From CALOCY01 sp942491975 (lineage in GTDB: Bacteria; Bacteroidota; Bacteroidia; Bacteroidales; Prolixibacteraceae), in assembly GCA_942491975.1 (NCBI GenBank), contig CALOCY010000004.1:1302001-1366000 (forward strand): 64,000 bases of DNA, written 5' to 3'. Both the position numbers and the translations under genes were made by a program. The notes beneath the pieces were generated by a model. That model made no database searches, had not been told where the DNA came from, and worked only from the letters and a program-made list of their open reading frames with translations. The first letter of the stretch is position 1; each line of letters begins with the position of its first letter. This document shows, piece by piece, positions 1-8,994 of this stretch.

Positions 1-1009
1 GGTACGCTTCCAATGCACCATCGTCCCATTGCGATGATGTAAGCGGGACAAACACCCGGTTATTCAGGATCAAAGCATTGGTATAAGGCTGATTACCGGG
101 GGTATAGACCCGGTATACCTGATAATTATTTCCCCACGATGATTGCCGGGTTTTAAAATAATTTGAGACACCTTCTATTTCATCGTATTGCGGGTGTTCT
201 TCGGGAACCGACCGGATCATTACCTTATCCACATCCAGGAACTTTCCCCAACAATCGATGTGGTCGATATACGTATTATTCGGATCATTTAACACGTGGT
301 AAGTGTGAATCCCCAGGTAATCGGACATCAATTGATCGACCTGCGTATTCGATATTCCTTTCTCTTCACTCTCGCTGTACACAATGGTGGTGGATGCCGC
401 TACACCGTAACCGTCAGTCATATAGTTTCCACCGGTATGTACTACACTCATGCTGTAATAGGGAAAACCGTAGCGTTCGGATAACTGTTCGGGAATTTTA
501 TCATCGTCAGGTCGGGGACGATTGTAGACAAAATTAACAATGCCTATAGAGTCACTGCCAGCCACAAACATAGGGGCATAATCACGTGTCCAGTGCGAAT
601 CGGTATCGGCATAAATAATTTTAATCAGTTTACTATCGTAAGTATAAGACGACAAACGTTGCCTGAAATCATGCTCTTCATGCGTATTTTTACAAATCAC
701 ATATAGGGTATCTTTTTGGGCAATATCAGCAATCAAATCGTAAGGCAATTCAAAGGGATAGGCAATCAACACCCCCGACATGGGTTCAAATTCAGCCAGG
801 CTTTCTACATTATCCAAAGGATCAGCCGTTGATTGAAAATAATTACCGATTTCGGCCTTACGGTTCATCTCACTGACCGAAACCATATGCATCTGCTTAT
901 AATGCCCCCTGATCTCCTGTGCGCTGGCATTTTGAATGCCGACAACAGTAAAAAGAACAAAAAACAGGTAAAGCGTAAGCTTAATATGTTCGAAGATATA
1001 TTTTTTCAT
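1..1009 (-). CDS. Peptidylarginine/agmatine deiminase family protein, partial (C-terminus beyond left edge)
   Basis: The minus strand is open from an ATG at 1009 to the left edge, giving 336 codons without a stop. The protein begins with a signal peptide (MKKYIFEHIK..., then a hydrophobic core ending near NASAQ). The visible part carries the hallmarks of the PAD_porph/agmatine deiminase family: EFEPMSGVLIAYPF, HWTRDYAPMFV with the guanidine-binding Asp, TGGNYMTDG, and HIDCWGKFLDVD with the catalytic His and Asp. The catalytic Cys should lie beyond the window edge. The export signal suggests a secreted enzyme like Porphyromonas PPAD, not a cytoplasmic agmatine deiminase. Whether it ends in a T9SS sorting domain cannot be seen. 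It follows thrC by 48 bases in the same direction, but no functional link to threonine synthesis is evident. Confidence 0.85.
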   Translation of the reverse strand, partial: MKKYIFEHIKLTLYLFFVLFTVVGIQNASAQEIRGHYKQMHMVSVSEMNRKAEIGNYFQSTADPLDNVESLAEFEPMSGVLIAYPFELPYDLIADIAQKDTLYVICKNTHEEHDFRQRLSSYTYDSKLIKIIYADTDSHWTRDYAPMFVAGSDSIGIVNFVYNRPRPDDDKIPEQLSERYGFPYYSMSVVHTGGNYMTDGYGVAASTTIVYSESEEKGISNTQVDQLMSDYLGIHTYHVLNDPNNTYIDHIDCWGKFLDVDKVMIRSVPEEHPQYDEIEGVSNYFKTRQSSWGNNYQVYRVYTPGNQPYTNALILNNRVFVPLTSSQWDDGALEAY

Positions 1010-1057
1010 TTTGTAATTGATTACCTGTAACAAACATTCCATTTAAAATTAGGATTG

Positions 1058-2332
1058 TTACCTGTCCAATAATAAACTTTTCAATGCTTCAAATGTATTA
1101 TTCATAGACACTTTAGAGCACTTTTTCATATCAACACTATTTTGGGGATAACCGGAAACAGCTTTTCGCACAACGGCTTCAAATTTACCGGGATGTGCCG
1201 TCTCCAGGAACAGGCCAATCTCATTGTCCGATAAACTCTTCTCTAAACAGATTTTCCCAACTGCCCCATGTGGATCGAGAACATAGCCATTTTCCCTGTA
1301 AACCTTAGCCATTTCATGCAAGGTTTCTGCATCCGATATCGAATAGGAACGGATATCTGCCCTTACCTTTTCCAAATCGTTGTTATAAATGTGCATTAAG
1401 CGTTCAAAATTGCTTGGTTCCCCCACATCCATTGCGTTTGAATAGGTTGTTACAGAAGGTCTTGGGAGGTAATCTCCACTATTCAGGTATTTTGGAAAGG
1501 TATCATTGGCATTATTGGCGGCAATAAAGCGTTCTATGGGCAATCCCATCTTTTTAGCCATTATCCCGGCTGTAAGGTTGCCAAAATTTCCACTTGGTAC
1601 CGAAATAACAAGCGGTTTATTTGTCGTTTTACGTACCTGTTTGTATGCAAAAAAGTAATACAACATTTGTGGCAACAACCGTGCAATATTGATGGAATTG
1701 GCACTACTCAAATTAATCTTTTTGTTCAAATAATCATCATTAAATACCTGTTTAACAAGTTTTTGGCAATCATCAAATGTTCCGTCTACTTCAACCGCTT
1801 TTATATTTTTACCCAAGCTGGTCATCTGGTACTCCTGGTATTGGCTTACCTTTCCTTTGGGGAAGAGTATTACCACTTCCAATCCATCCACATCATAAAA
1901 CCCGTTTGCGACAGCACTCCCGGTATCCCCTGATGTTGCCACAAGAACTGTTACGCTATCATTTTCAATGAAATGCGATAAAAATCGCGACATAAACCGT
2001 ACACCTACATCTTTAAAAGCCTGCGTGGGTCCGTGAAACAGCTCCAATGCATATACATTTCCGGTAACCGATGCCACAGGGGTCGGAAATGATAGTGTTT
2101 CTGCAATAATCTGTTTTAAATCATCCGCTTCAATCGATTCATTAACAAATGGATACAACACTTCAAATGCAATATCACTATCGCTCATATCAGAAATCCC
2201 ATCAAAGAATGACGGGGCCAATTGAGGTATTACTTCTGGCACAAACAGTGCTTTATTTTTGGCCAATCCTTTAACAACAGCCTCTTTAAAGGAGACTTTT
2301 TCATACTGATCTTTTGTGCTTATAAAAAACAT
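1058..2332 (-). CDS. thrC: Threonine synthase
   Basis: This enzyme converts O-phospho-L-homoserine to threonine with pyridoxal phosphate, the last step of threonine synthesis. The 424 residues match the shorter bacterial class: an N-terminal threonine synthase domain (about residues 1-80), then the PLP-lysine motif HGPTQAFKDVGVRFMSRF with Lys107, the phosphate-binding loop ATSGDTGSAVANGF, and SVPSGNFGNLTAGIMAKKMG. The start at 2332 leaves 11 bases to the stop of the upstream homoserine kinase gene, so the two are almost certainly one transcript (thrB-thrC). An aspartokinase/homoserine dehydrogenase gene, often first in this operon in Bacteroidota, is absent and only a fragment survives in the upstream gene. 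Confidence 0.95.
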   Translation of the reverse strand: MFFISTKDQYEKVSFKEAVVKGLAKNKALFVPEVIPQLAPSFFDGISDMSDSDIAFEVLYPFVNESIEADDLKQIIAETLSFPTPVASVTGNVYALELFHGPTQAFKDVGVRFMSRFLSHFIENDSVTVLVATSGDTGSAVANGFYDVDGLEVVILFPKGKVSQYQEYQMTSLGKNIKAVEVDGTFDDCQKLVKQVFNDDYLNKKINLSSANSINIARLLPQMLYYFFAYKQVRKTTNKPLVISVPSGNFGNLTAGIMAKKMGLPIERFIAANNANDTFPKYLNSGDYLPRPSVTTYSNAMDVGEPSNFERLMHIYNNDLEKVRADIRSYSISDAETLHEMAKVYRENGYVLDPHGAVGKICLEKSLSDNEIGLFLETAHPGKFEAVVRKAVSGYPQNSVDMKKCSKVSMNNTFEALKSLLLDR

Positions 2333-2343
2333 TGTACCTGATA

Positions 2344-3714
2344 TTAAAAAGATGTTACAACCCTTGCCCCCTGATTATCTGCAAGTGGTTCAATAAAACT
2401 CATTGTATCAATGGGGGTATTCTTAAAAACCGACAACATGCCTTTTTGAATACGCCCTGCTTCTCCCCTGTTTCGGGCTATAGCAAAAACAGATGGTCCC
2501 GATCCTGATATGCCAAAACCAAGCGCACCATGTTGTAGTGCTTCATTTTTCAAGTCGCTAAAACCGGGAATAAGTACTTCCCTAAAAGGTTCTGCAACAC
2601 TATCGTGCATTGATCGTGAAAGTAGCTTCAGGTCATTTTGATAGAGTGCAGCAACAAAAGCACCCATATTAGCCCACTGTTGGCTGGCTGCCGGTAACAG
2701 GATATTTTGGGACAATACCCCCCTTGAATCGGATGTTTTGATCTTAATTTTAGGAAATAGAACCACTGCATACAATCCTTCCGGGACAGGTAACCTGATA
2801 ATATCCACGGGCTGATGGGCACGAACCAACACCATTCCGCCCATAATAGCCGGGGCAACATTATCGGCATGGGCCGAACCGCATGCTACACGCTCTCCTT
2901 CTGTGGCAAAAGCAACAAGTTCCTGCTCAGAAAAGGGCCTGCCTGCCAATTCATTGTAAGCATAAGCCGCTGCAGCACTGCTTGCACTACTTGATCCCAA
3001 GCCGCTTCCCGATTCAAATCCTTTATGAATACGGATATCAACCCCTACACATTCATTGAGTGCTTCCTGCATTTTTTGTACCACCACACTGCAACAATTC
3101 CGGTCTGCTTCTTTCGGTAAATTATCTCCATTAATAATCTCTTTTACAATGACTTTATCACTATTATTTAAAGCTATTTCTACCTTATCCCCAATAGACT
3201 CCAGCGACAGTCCCAACACATCAAATCCCACCGAAAGATTGGCAATGGTGGCCGGGGCATAGGCACATGCTGAATTCTTCTTTTTAGCTGTTTTTTTCAA
3301 AACAGACTGCTTCTTTCCCCAGCTTTCTTTGGGAAAAGAGCGCTCTTCTGTCTTTTTGCCGGGTACAAGCGTTGCCCCCTCCTGTTTTTCATATGTATCA
3401 ATGATGCAGGAAGAGAGCTGTTCTGCACTGTCCACTATTTTGGTAAGTGTTTGGGCTGATAATTCCTGTAGTACAAAAACAGCATCACATAAGCTTCTCA
3501 GTTGGTTGAACTGCTTTTGAATAAAAATAAATACACCACTTTGGTCAGGTAGTTCAATAAATGCTTTCGTAACCTTAAAATAGTGCTGCCTAAGCTCTTC
3601 TAATTCATCATGGTGAGATCCTTTTAAAGAAAATTCGGCAATACGCTTTAGAGTGTCTGTACCATCGGTTAATGCAAGGGCCTCTATTAACAATTCTCTT
3701 TTATTCTTTGCCAT
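2344..3714 (-). CDS. thrB: Homoserine kinase with an N-terminal aspartokinase-like fragment
   Basis: Residues from about 149 to 456 form a complete GHMP-family homoserine kinase, which phosphorylates homoserine with ATP: CAYAPATIANLSVGFDVLGL at the domain start, ATP loop SGSGLGSSSASSAAAA (about 235-250), and the C-terminal glycine motif GISGSGPSVFAIA. Homoserine kinases are usually about 310 residues, so about 148 are extra. Residues about 8-108 (LTDGTDTLKRIAEFSLKG, then FNQLRSLCDAVFVLQELSAQ and SAEQLSSCII) resemble the helical part of aspartokinase in ThrA/LysC proteins between the first strand and the YGERLSS motif, but the KFGGTS nucleotide motif is missing and Tyr-Gly-Glu-Arg has decayed to SAEQ. 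A Lys/Ser-rich linker (about 118-147) joins the two parts. I infer a fusion left by loss of most of a thrA gene; the N-part is unlikely to be a kinase. Confidence 0.85.
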   Translation of the reverse strand: MAKNKRELLIEALALTDGTDTLKRIAEFSLKGSHHDELEELRQHYFKVTKAFIELPDQSGVFIFIQKQFNQLRSLCDAVFVLQELSAQTLTKIVDSAEQLSSCIIDTYEKQEGATLVPGKKTEERSFPKESWGKKQSVLKKTAKKKNSACAYAPATIANLSVGFDVLGLSLESIGDKVEIALNNSDKVIVKEIINGDNLPKEADRNCCSVVVQKMQEALNECVGVDIRIHKGFESGSGLGSSSASSAAAAYAYNELAGRPFSEQELVAFATEGERVACGSAHADNVAPAIMGGMVLVRAHQPVDIIRLPVPEGLYAVVLFPKIKIKTSDSRGVLSQNILLPAASQQWANMGAFVAALYQNDLKLLSRSMHDSVAEPFREVLIPGFSDLKNEALQHGALGFGISGSGPSVFAIARNRGEAGRIQKGMLSVFKNTPIDTMSFIEPLADNQGARVVTSF

Positions 3715-3747
3715 AAATGTTATTCTAATTCACTCTTTATCAATAAT

Positions 3748-5167
3748 TTAATAGCTTACCGCAAGTTCTTTGCGCTTTTTATTGCTGATCTGCTTTTTGT
3801 GCCATTTGTAAAGTTTATTCCCCGACAAATTCAGCTCTGTAAGCAGCGGTAAATTACAAATTTCCATCGGAATCAAAAACAATTGATTATTACCGAGGTT
3901 AAGTTGCTCCAGTTGCTCCAGTTTTTTTACCGAACGGCTTATTTGGGTAAGCTTGTTATCTACCAGGTTTAGTGACCTGAGACCGGTCAACTGCCCAATC
4001 TCACTATCAACAGCACTAATGCTGTTTCTTGCCAGGTTAAGTGTTTTCAGATTGGTTAAGCACTTTATGGATTGTGGCACACGTGTAAGTTTATTTAACT
4101 CTAAATCAAGCTGCTGTATCTTTTTTAGTTGATCAAAAGTTCCTTCAAACTCCCTTATTTCATTAAGGCTGGCATCCAATATTATTAATGAAGGTATATT
4201 TACCTGTTCGTCAGTGAGTCTTGTCAATTTATTGTTCCTTAAAGTCAACTCCTCCACCTTTTCCAGTTTACTTAATGTTGATGGCAATTTTTCCAAGTGG
4301 TTATCAGAAAAATCGAGTTTACGGCATTTTAAACCGGCTATCGAATCAGGCAGGCTTTTTAATTGGTTTTTCGACAAATTAAGTTCGTCAAGTAGTTCCA
4401 GTTCCCCTATCGATGACGGTAAGTTTACCAATTGGTTATTGAATAGTTTGAGGCTCTTTCAGGCTGCGAAGATTGCCAATATTTTCAGGAAGTTGCACCA
4501 ATCGGTTCTTTTCTGCCCGCAACCGTTCCAATCCTTCAATACCTGCTACTGATTCAGGCATGCGCACCAGATTATTCCAGTCCACATCAAGGTATTTCAG
4601 GTTACTGCAGTTTCCAATATCTTCAGGCAGTGTTTTCAGCTTATTCGAAAAGAGGTCGAGTACCCCCAGTGCTTTCAATTTACAAATACCGTCAGGCAAT
4701 ACAACAATACTATTTTCAGGAGCTTTTATCATTTGAAGTTTACTGCACCCGGCAATTGTTTCCGGCAGTCTGGACAACTGGTTCGAGCCCGATTCAAGTA
4801 TTTCAAGGTTTATCAGGTTGCCAATCCCATCTGGCAACTCCCTTAATTTATTCCCGGTAAGCACCAGTTTTTGAAGGTTTTTTAATAGAAAAAGTTCAGC
4901 AGGAAGGCTTTCCAGCTGATTGTATCCCAAATAAAGCTCCTGAAGGTTTTTGAGTTTTGATATTTTAGGGTCTATTGATGTAAGTTTTTGACGCTCAAGA
5001 TTCAACACATACACCGAACGGCGATAAAGCAGAGCTTCTTTAAAATCAGTATATACTTTCTCTCCTGCCAGCTCCTCTTTACTTTTCAACCTCTTTTTTT
5101 GTGCCAGCACCTGCCCCGCACCAGCCAATAAAAACAGGCAGGCTAAAACCATTCCAATTCGTTGCAT
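3748..5167 (-). pseudogene. Secreted leucine-rich-repeat protein, split by a one-base frameshift
   Basis: Two adjacent reading frames (5167-4436 and 4431-3748) together encode one LRR protein of about 470 residues. The first begins with a signal peptide (MQRIGMVLACLFLLAGAG, then QVLAQ) and has regular 23-residue repeats of the form LxxLxLxxNxLxxLPxxIxxL. It stops just after GNLRSLK-EPQTIQ. Removing one A in CTGAAAGAG at about 4460 restores KSLKLFNNQLVNLP and continues into the second frame with perfect repeat spacing. The second part ends in a Lys/Arg-rich tail. This is either a real frameshift or a base-calling error; three A's are not a convincing programmed slippage site. Function is unknown; such proteins usually mediate protein contacts at the surface. 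It lies 33 bases upstream of thrB in the same direction. Confidence 0.8.
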
Positions 5168-5295
5168 TATTCCCTCTTTTTAGGAGGCAAAGAAAGTACT
5201 TTTTTAATTACAGTAAAGGTATTTTAAGATAAAATGAGGTGTTTTTACAACAGAAGAATAAATATAGAAAAACAGTAAAATTTATATTTCAATGC

Positions 5296-5793
5296 CTACT
5301 CCATATCCAGGGTACGCTTTATGTATCCTTTGTAGTCTTTAAGGATCGGATCATACTCCTGATGAAACAATCGGGACGAGATCATAAAATCAGCTGTTGA
5401 CCTGTTTGTTGCAGTGGGAATATTGTACAATGCTGAGATACGCAATAACGCTTTAACATCTACATCATGGGGTTGTGGCTGCATGGGGTCCCACAAAAAT
5501 ATAAGCATATCAATCTTCTCTTCGCAAATCATTGCCCCCAATTGTTGGTCCCCGCCAAGCGGGCCCGATTTAAGTTTTATCACATGCGGGGGGACTGTAT
5601 CGTTTTTATGGCACTGCTCCCGAAGGGCTTCGTTTACTATTGTCCCTGTTGTCCCGGTACATATAAGCTCATGAGGGGCCAACTCTTTCCAGTTGTATTC
5701 CACCCACTCTTTCACATCTTTTTTACGGTTGTCGTGGGCTACCAGGGCTATCCTTTTCTTTTTTTTCATTGCCGGGTTATCGTTGTCCTTCAT
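5296..5793 (-). CDS. mgsA: Methylglyoxal synthase
   Basis: The enzyme converts dihydroxyacetone phosphate to methylglyoxal and phosphate, a glycolytic bypass that relieves sugar-phosphate stress. The 165 residues match the family size. Visible motifs are RIALVAHDNRKKD near the N-terminus, the phosphate-binding GTTGT, the SGPLGGDQQLGAMI loop with the catalytic aspartate, FLWDPMQPQPHDVDVKALLR with the conserved His, and IPTATNRSTADFMI at the end. I kept the first ATG (5793). An internal ATG eight codons later also fits the conserved start. A -7 element (CAAAGATA on the plus strand, 5831-5838) lies upstream. It stands alone between the LRR gene and the S9 peptidase. Confidence 0.95.
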   Translation of the reverse strand: MKDNDNPAMKKKKRIALVAHDNRKKDVKEWVEYNWKELAPHELICTGTTGTIVNEALREQCHKNDTVPPHVIKLKSGPLGGDQQLGAMICEEKIDMLIFLWDPMQPQPHDVDVKALLRISALYNIPTATNRSTADFMISSRLFHQEYDPILKDYKGYIKRTLDME

Positions 5794-5830
5794 TCTTACA
5801 GCATTTAATAGTTTGTTCCATTTTCTTAAT

Positions 5831-5838
5831 CAAAGATA
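5831..5838 (-). promoter_or_regulatory. Candidate -7 promoter element for mgsA
   Basis: On the minus strand this reads TATCTTTG, matching the Bacteroidota -7 consensus TANNTTTG, about 38 bases upstream of the mgsA start. No good TTTG -33 element is found at the usual 19-base spacing, so the assignment is weak. Confidence 0.35.
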
Positions 5839-5960
5839 CAACATTATAAGCGTATGGTACGGACAGTTTTGTACCGATAATGTTTTATTGAAGTTATTTT
5901 AAGATTACTTTCAAAATTCCCCCACCCGGCTTTTTTCATGAAACAACAAACCTGTTCACA

Positions 5961-5993
5961 AAAAAGCGGCAACCTGATGAGGCTGCCGCTTAA
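5961..5993 (-). terminator. Intrinsic terminator of the S9 peptidase gene
   Basis: AAGCGGCA (5964-5971) and TGCCGCTT (5984-5991) form a perfect 8-bp stem, extended by an inner CCT/AGG pairing around GATG. The minus strand continues into TTTT. It lies 25 bases beyond the peptidase stop codon. Confidence 0.8.
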
Positions 5994-6017
5994 TTACATC
6001 TTCAGATATCCCTGCCT

Positions 6018-7901
6018 CTAATTTTCTGTTTGCTTTAAATATTTATCAAGAAAAAGAAGGATCTCCTTATTTGCTTTAATGTTGTTGACCTTTTTTACAA
6101 AACCATGCCCTTCATCGGGAAAAAGCACATACTCGACAGGCACACCGTTTGCCTTTACAGCTTCAACTATTTCGTCCGACTCCACCTGCAGTACACGCGG
6201 ATCATTCGTACCCTGTAGCACCATTAACGGTTTTGTTACTTTATCAGCATGAAATAGTGGAGAGATATTATACAGGCGTACCGAATCTTCTGTGTAGGGG
6301 TCTCCCATCTCTTCATACAATGCTTTTTTAAATGATTCCCAATATGGGGGAATTGATTTTAAAGTACGCAACCAATTGGTTACCCCAAACAGGTTTACAC
6401 CTACATCAAACTCTTCAGGGGCATATGTTAAGGCGGCCATCACCATATAACCTCCGTATGATCCCCCGATAATTCCAATCTTTTCCCCATCAACCCAATC
6501 CAGCGTTTTCAAATACTCTTTTCCCTCAATACAGTCCTGCAGGTCATCTTCCCCGTGTTTTTGGTCATCAAGACGATAAAATGTTTTTCCATACCCGCTT
6601 GATCCGCGATTATTAACTGCAAGTACTGCATATCCATGGTTCACAAGATACTGAGTGGACTCCCTGAAATATAACATCGATTGTCCCCCCGGACCTCCAT
6701 GGACCGAAACCAGGGCCGGCACCTTATTATCAGCTGAAGCCTGATGAGGCTTGTAGAGTATCGCAGGTATTTCAAGTCCGTCAAACGATTTATACCGGAT
6801 AACCTCTGCATTTACAAGATCATCCTCATTTATCTCAGGATTAAGTGTGCTTGTCAACTGCTTTAGTTCCTGTGTTTCAATATTATAAATATAGATATTG
6901 GTAGGCGAGCTTGTTTTACCAACGGATAGTTTCATTAATTTTTCACTTTTCGAGATACTGACCGATAAAACACTTGCATTATCAAACCCGGGTAATGTAA
7001 GCTCCTTACCTGTCTCCTGATCAAATACATATACAGCGATCTTTGCATCTTTATTTACCCCGATAACACGGTATTTTTCATTATAGGAATTGTAAGCATA
7101 CGAAATATCCCATTGATCTTCAAATGCTTTTTCTTTTGTTCCTGTTTCTATATTATATTTTACCAGATATGTAAACTCTCCACCATCATTCGTTGTATAA
7201 TAGAGGTTTTCCTCTGCCAGATCAAAAAATTCCGGATTGTAATTGGCTTCACCCTCAGAAAGTTCAATAGTCTTATTATTTTTAATATCAACCAAAAACA
7301 ACTTATTGCTACTCGTCGTAATATTTTGGGTCAACGCAATAAATCGCTGGCTTTCTGATAACGATCCAATATCCAACCCCTTCTCATTTTTATAAATCAT
7401 TTTGCCTTCGAAAGACTCAATATCCATTTCATACAGGTCAAAGTAACGTTTGTCGCGTTTATTGGATGCAACATAAAAACCTGTATTATCCCTTTTCCAT
7501 CCTCCAAAAGAAGACGTTACACCTTCCCACGGCGTAATATCTTTCATCGTCCCATCTGTCTCTCTCAAATAGATATGCCTGATTTCATTTCCTCCCTGAT
7601 CGCTGGATAAAAATGCCCGCTCATCATTTGGAAAATAGGAGACTGCAAATACCGATTCTTTTTCAGAATTGGTCAATTGCAAAGGATCACTGCCATCAAC
7701 AGGCAGTGCAAATACATTATAAATACCGGTTTCGTTACTGGATACCAACAGTTTTGATTCATCATAAGAGAAACTGCTTCCGCTAACACTCTTATTTTTG
7801 TAAAACTGTTCAATTGTGTATTGTTTAACCTCTTTCCCTTTTTTCTTAGGATTACAGGCAAACAGAGATAATACTAAAATAAGAAGAAGTAAATTTTTCA
7901 T
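6018..7901 (-). CDS. S9 family prolyl oligopeptidase-like peptidase, predicted lipoprotein
   Basis: A serine peptidase of the prolyl oligopeptidase/acylaminoacyl peptidase family. After the signal sequence comes a beta-propeller of repeated WD40/PD40-like strands (about residues 40-370), then an alpha/beta-hydrolase domain with VHGGPGGQSMLYF (oxyanion region), the nucleophile elbow IGGSYGGYMVMAALT, the acid in LQGTNDPRV and the histidine in PDEGHGFVKK. I chose the start at 7901 because MKNLLLLILVLSLFAC gives an ideal lipobox (LFAC), placing the enzyme on an envelope lipid anchor; a longer frame to 7955 adds an unlikely 18-residue leader. It is monocistronic, with its own terminator downstream. 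Likely role: degradation of short peptides in the periplasm or at the surface. Confidence 0.9.
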   Translation of the reverse strand: MKNLLLLILVLSLFACNPKKKGKEVKQYTIEQFYKNKSVSGSSFSYDESKLLVSSNETGIYNVFALPVDGSDPLQLTNSEKESVFAVSYFPNDERAFLSSDQGGNEIRHIYLRETDGTMKDITPWEGVTSSFGGWKRDNTGFYVASNKRDKRYFDLYEMDIESFEGKMIYKNEKGLDIGSLSESQRFIALTQNITTSSNKLFLVDIKNNKTIELSEGEANYNPEFFDLAEENLYYTTNDGGEFTYLVKYNIETGTKEKAFEDQWDISYAYNSYNEKYRVIGVNKDAKIAVYVFDQETGKELTLPGFDNASVLSVSISKSEKLMKLSVGKTSSPTNIYIYNIETQELKQLTSTLNPEINEDDLVNAEVIRYKSFDGLEIPAILYKPHQASADNKVPALVSVHGGPGGQSMLYFRESTQYLVNHGYAVLAVNNRGSSGYGKTFYRLDDQKHGEDDLQDCIEGKEYLKTLDWVDGEKIGIIGGSYGGYMVMAALTYAPEEFDVGVNLFGVTNWLRTLKSIPPYWESFKKALYEEMGDPYTEDSVRLYNISPLFHADKVTKPLMVLQGTNDPRVLQVESDEIVEAVKANGVPVEYVLFPDEGHGFVKKVNNIKANKEILLFLDKYLKQTEN

Positions 7902-8011
7902 AATCATAGGTTTTGAATTAACATAGTTTTCTAAAGATAAACGATTATAAATCAAAATACAAAATATCTATTTATTGCTATAAAACAGTTAATATGTTGC
8001 ATCAGGATAAT

Positions 8012-8710
8012 CTAATGAATAAAAAAAGGATTGTTTTTTTTCTCGTACCCTATGGTAGTGTAATTGCCATGTCCGGGATACACCTGTGTGTTTTCGGGTA
8101 ACACAAACAGCTTTGCTTCAATGCTGTTCAGCTCCTGACTGGTATATTTTTCATCCTCTTCTTCCGTTCGTCCCGGTGTATTCCCTATACCTTCTTCAAA
8201 TAAGGTATCACCTGATAATAAGATATTTCCCAGATAAAAACAGGCACTTCCGCCTGAATGCCCGGGGGTATGGAGCACTTTTATCTCAAACCCGGGGATT
8301 TCTAACGGTTGATTTTCTGCTATGAAAACCATAGAAATACTGTTTTTGATATCTTCTTTGTAGTATCGCTTGTCATTTTCATGTGCCAGTACACCAACCT
8401 TATACAAATTTGCATAATACCGGTTGGCCCCACGGTGGTCGCCATGTCCGTGCGTGTTCAATATTTTTTGCACATGTAATTTGTGCTCTTTTATAAAATC
8501 TTCAATCTGTTTGTCCTGTTTACCTGGATCTACAATTACAGCATCTTTGGTTTCAGGGTTGTAAACAACATACGTATTCACATAAAAGCCATTACCGACC
8601 TCTACATCAAACCCTTTTACCTGATAACCGGTGTTATCTTCAATTGCGAACAAAGAAGTTGTCAACAATAACAGAAAAAATATCCCTACTTGTTTTTTGA
8701 TGATTCTCAT
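8012..8710 (-). CDS. MBL-fold metallo-hydrolase, exported
   Basis: A 232-residue metallo-beta-lactamase-fold protein of the glyoxalase II-like group. A short signal peptide (MRIIKKQVGIFFLLLLTTSL) precedes the fold. Metal ligands are visible in THGHGDHRGANRYY (HxHxDH), in HTPGHSGGSACFYL, in LSGDTLFEEGIG (bridging Asp) and in the C-terminal VYPGHGNYTTI. The substrate is not evident; hydroxyacylglutathione or another thioester is possible, but many family members have other substrates. The signal peptide is unusual for a glyoxalase II and points to a periplasmic location. About 280 bases without a gene lie upstream. Confidence 0.85.
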   Translation of the reverse strand: MRIIKKQVGIFFLLLLTTSLFAIEDNTGYQVKGFDVEVGNGFYVNTYVVYNPETKDAVIVDPGKQDKQIEDFIKEHKLHVQKILNTHGHGDHRGANRYYANLYKVGVLAHENDKRYYKEDIKNSISMVFIAENQPLEIPGFEIKVLHTPGHSGGSACFYLGNILLSGDTLFEEGIGNTPGRTEEEDEKYTSQELNSIEAKLFVLPENTQVYPGHGNYTTIGYEKKNNPFFIH

Positions 8711-8994
8711 AAGAAATGTTTTTTAGGGTAAATACAATTTGTATTGAGATAGAAGATTTTTTTCAGTATCTAAAATCAAATGAGAAACAAGAAGTCGTTA
8801 GGAGAAGTCGAGAATTGAAGAAACAACATAGTTATTCGATCTCCTTTTTTTCCTTATGCACTCATATACTTTTTTGAACTCTTTGCTCCATGCTCTATGC
8901 TCAAGCCAAATCAACATTCACCAATCGTAAATCAAAAATCTATTTGTCTGAACATCTGATAATCTATAAATCTAATATTCCTGCTATTAACTCG

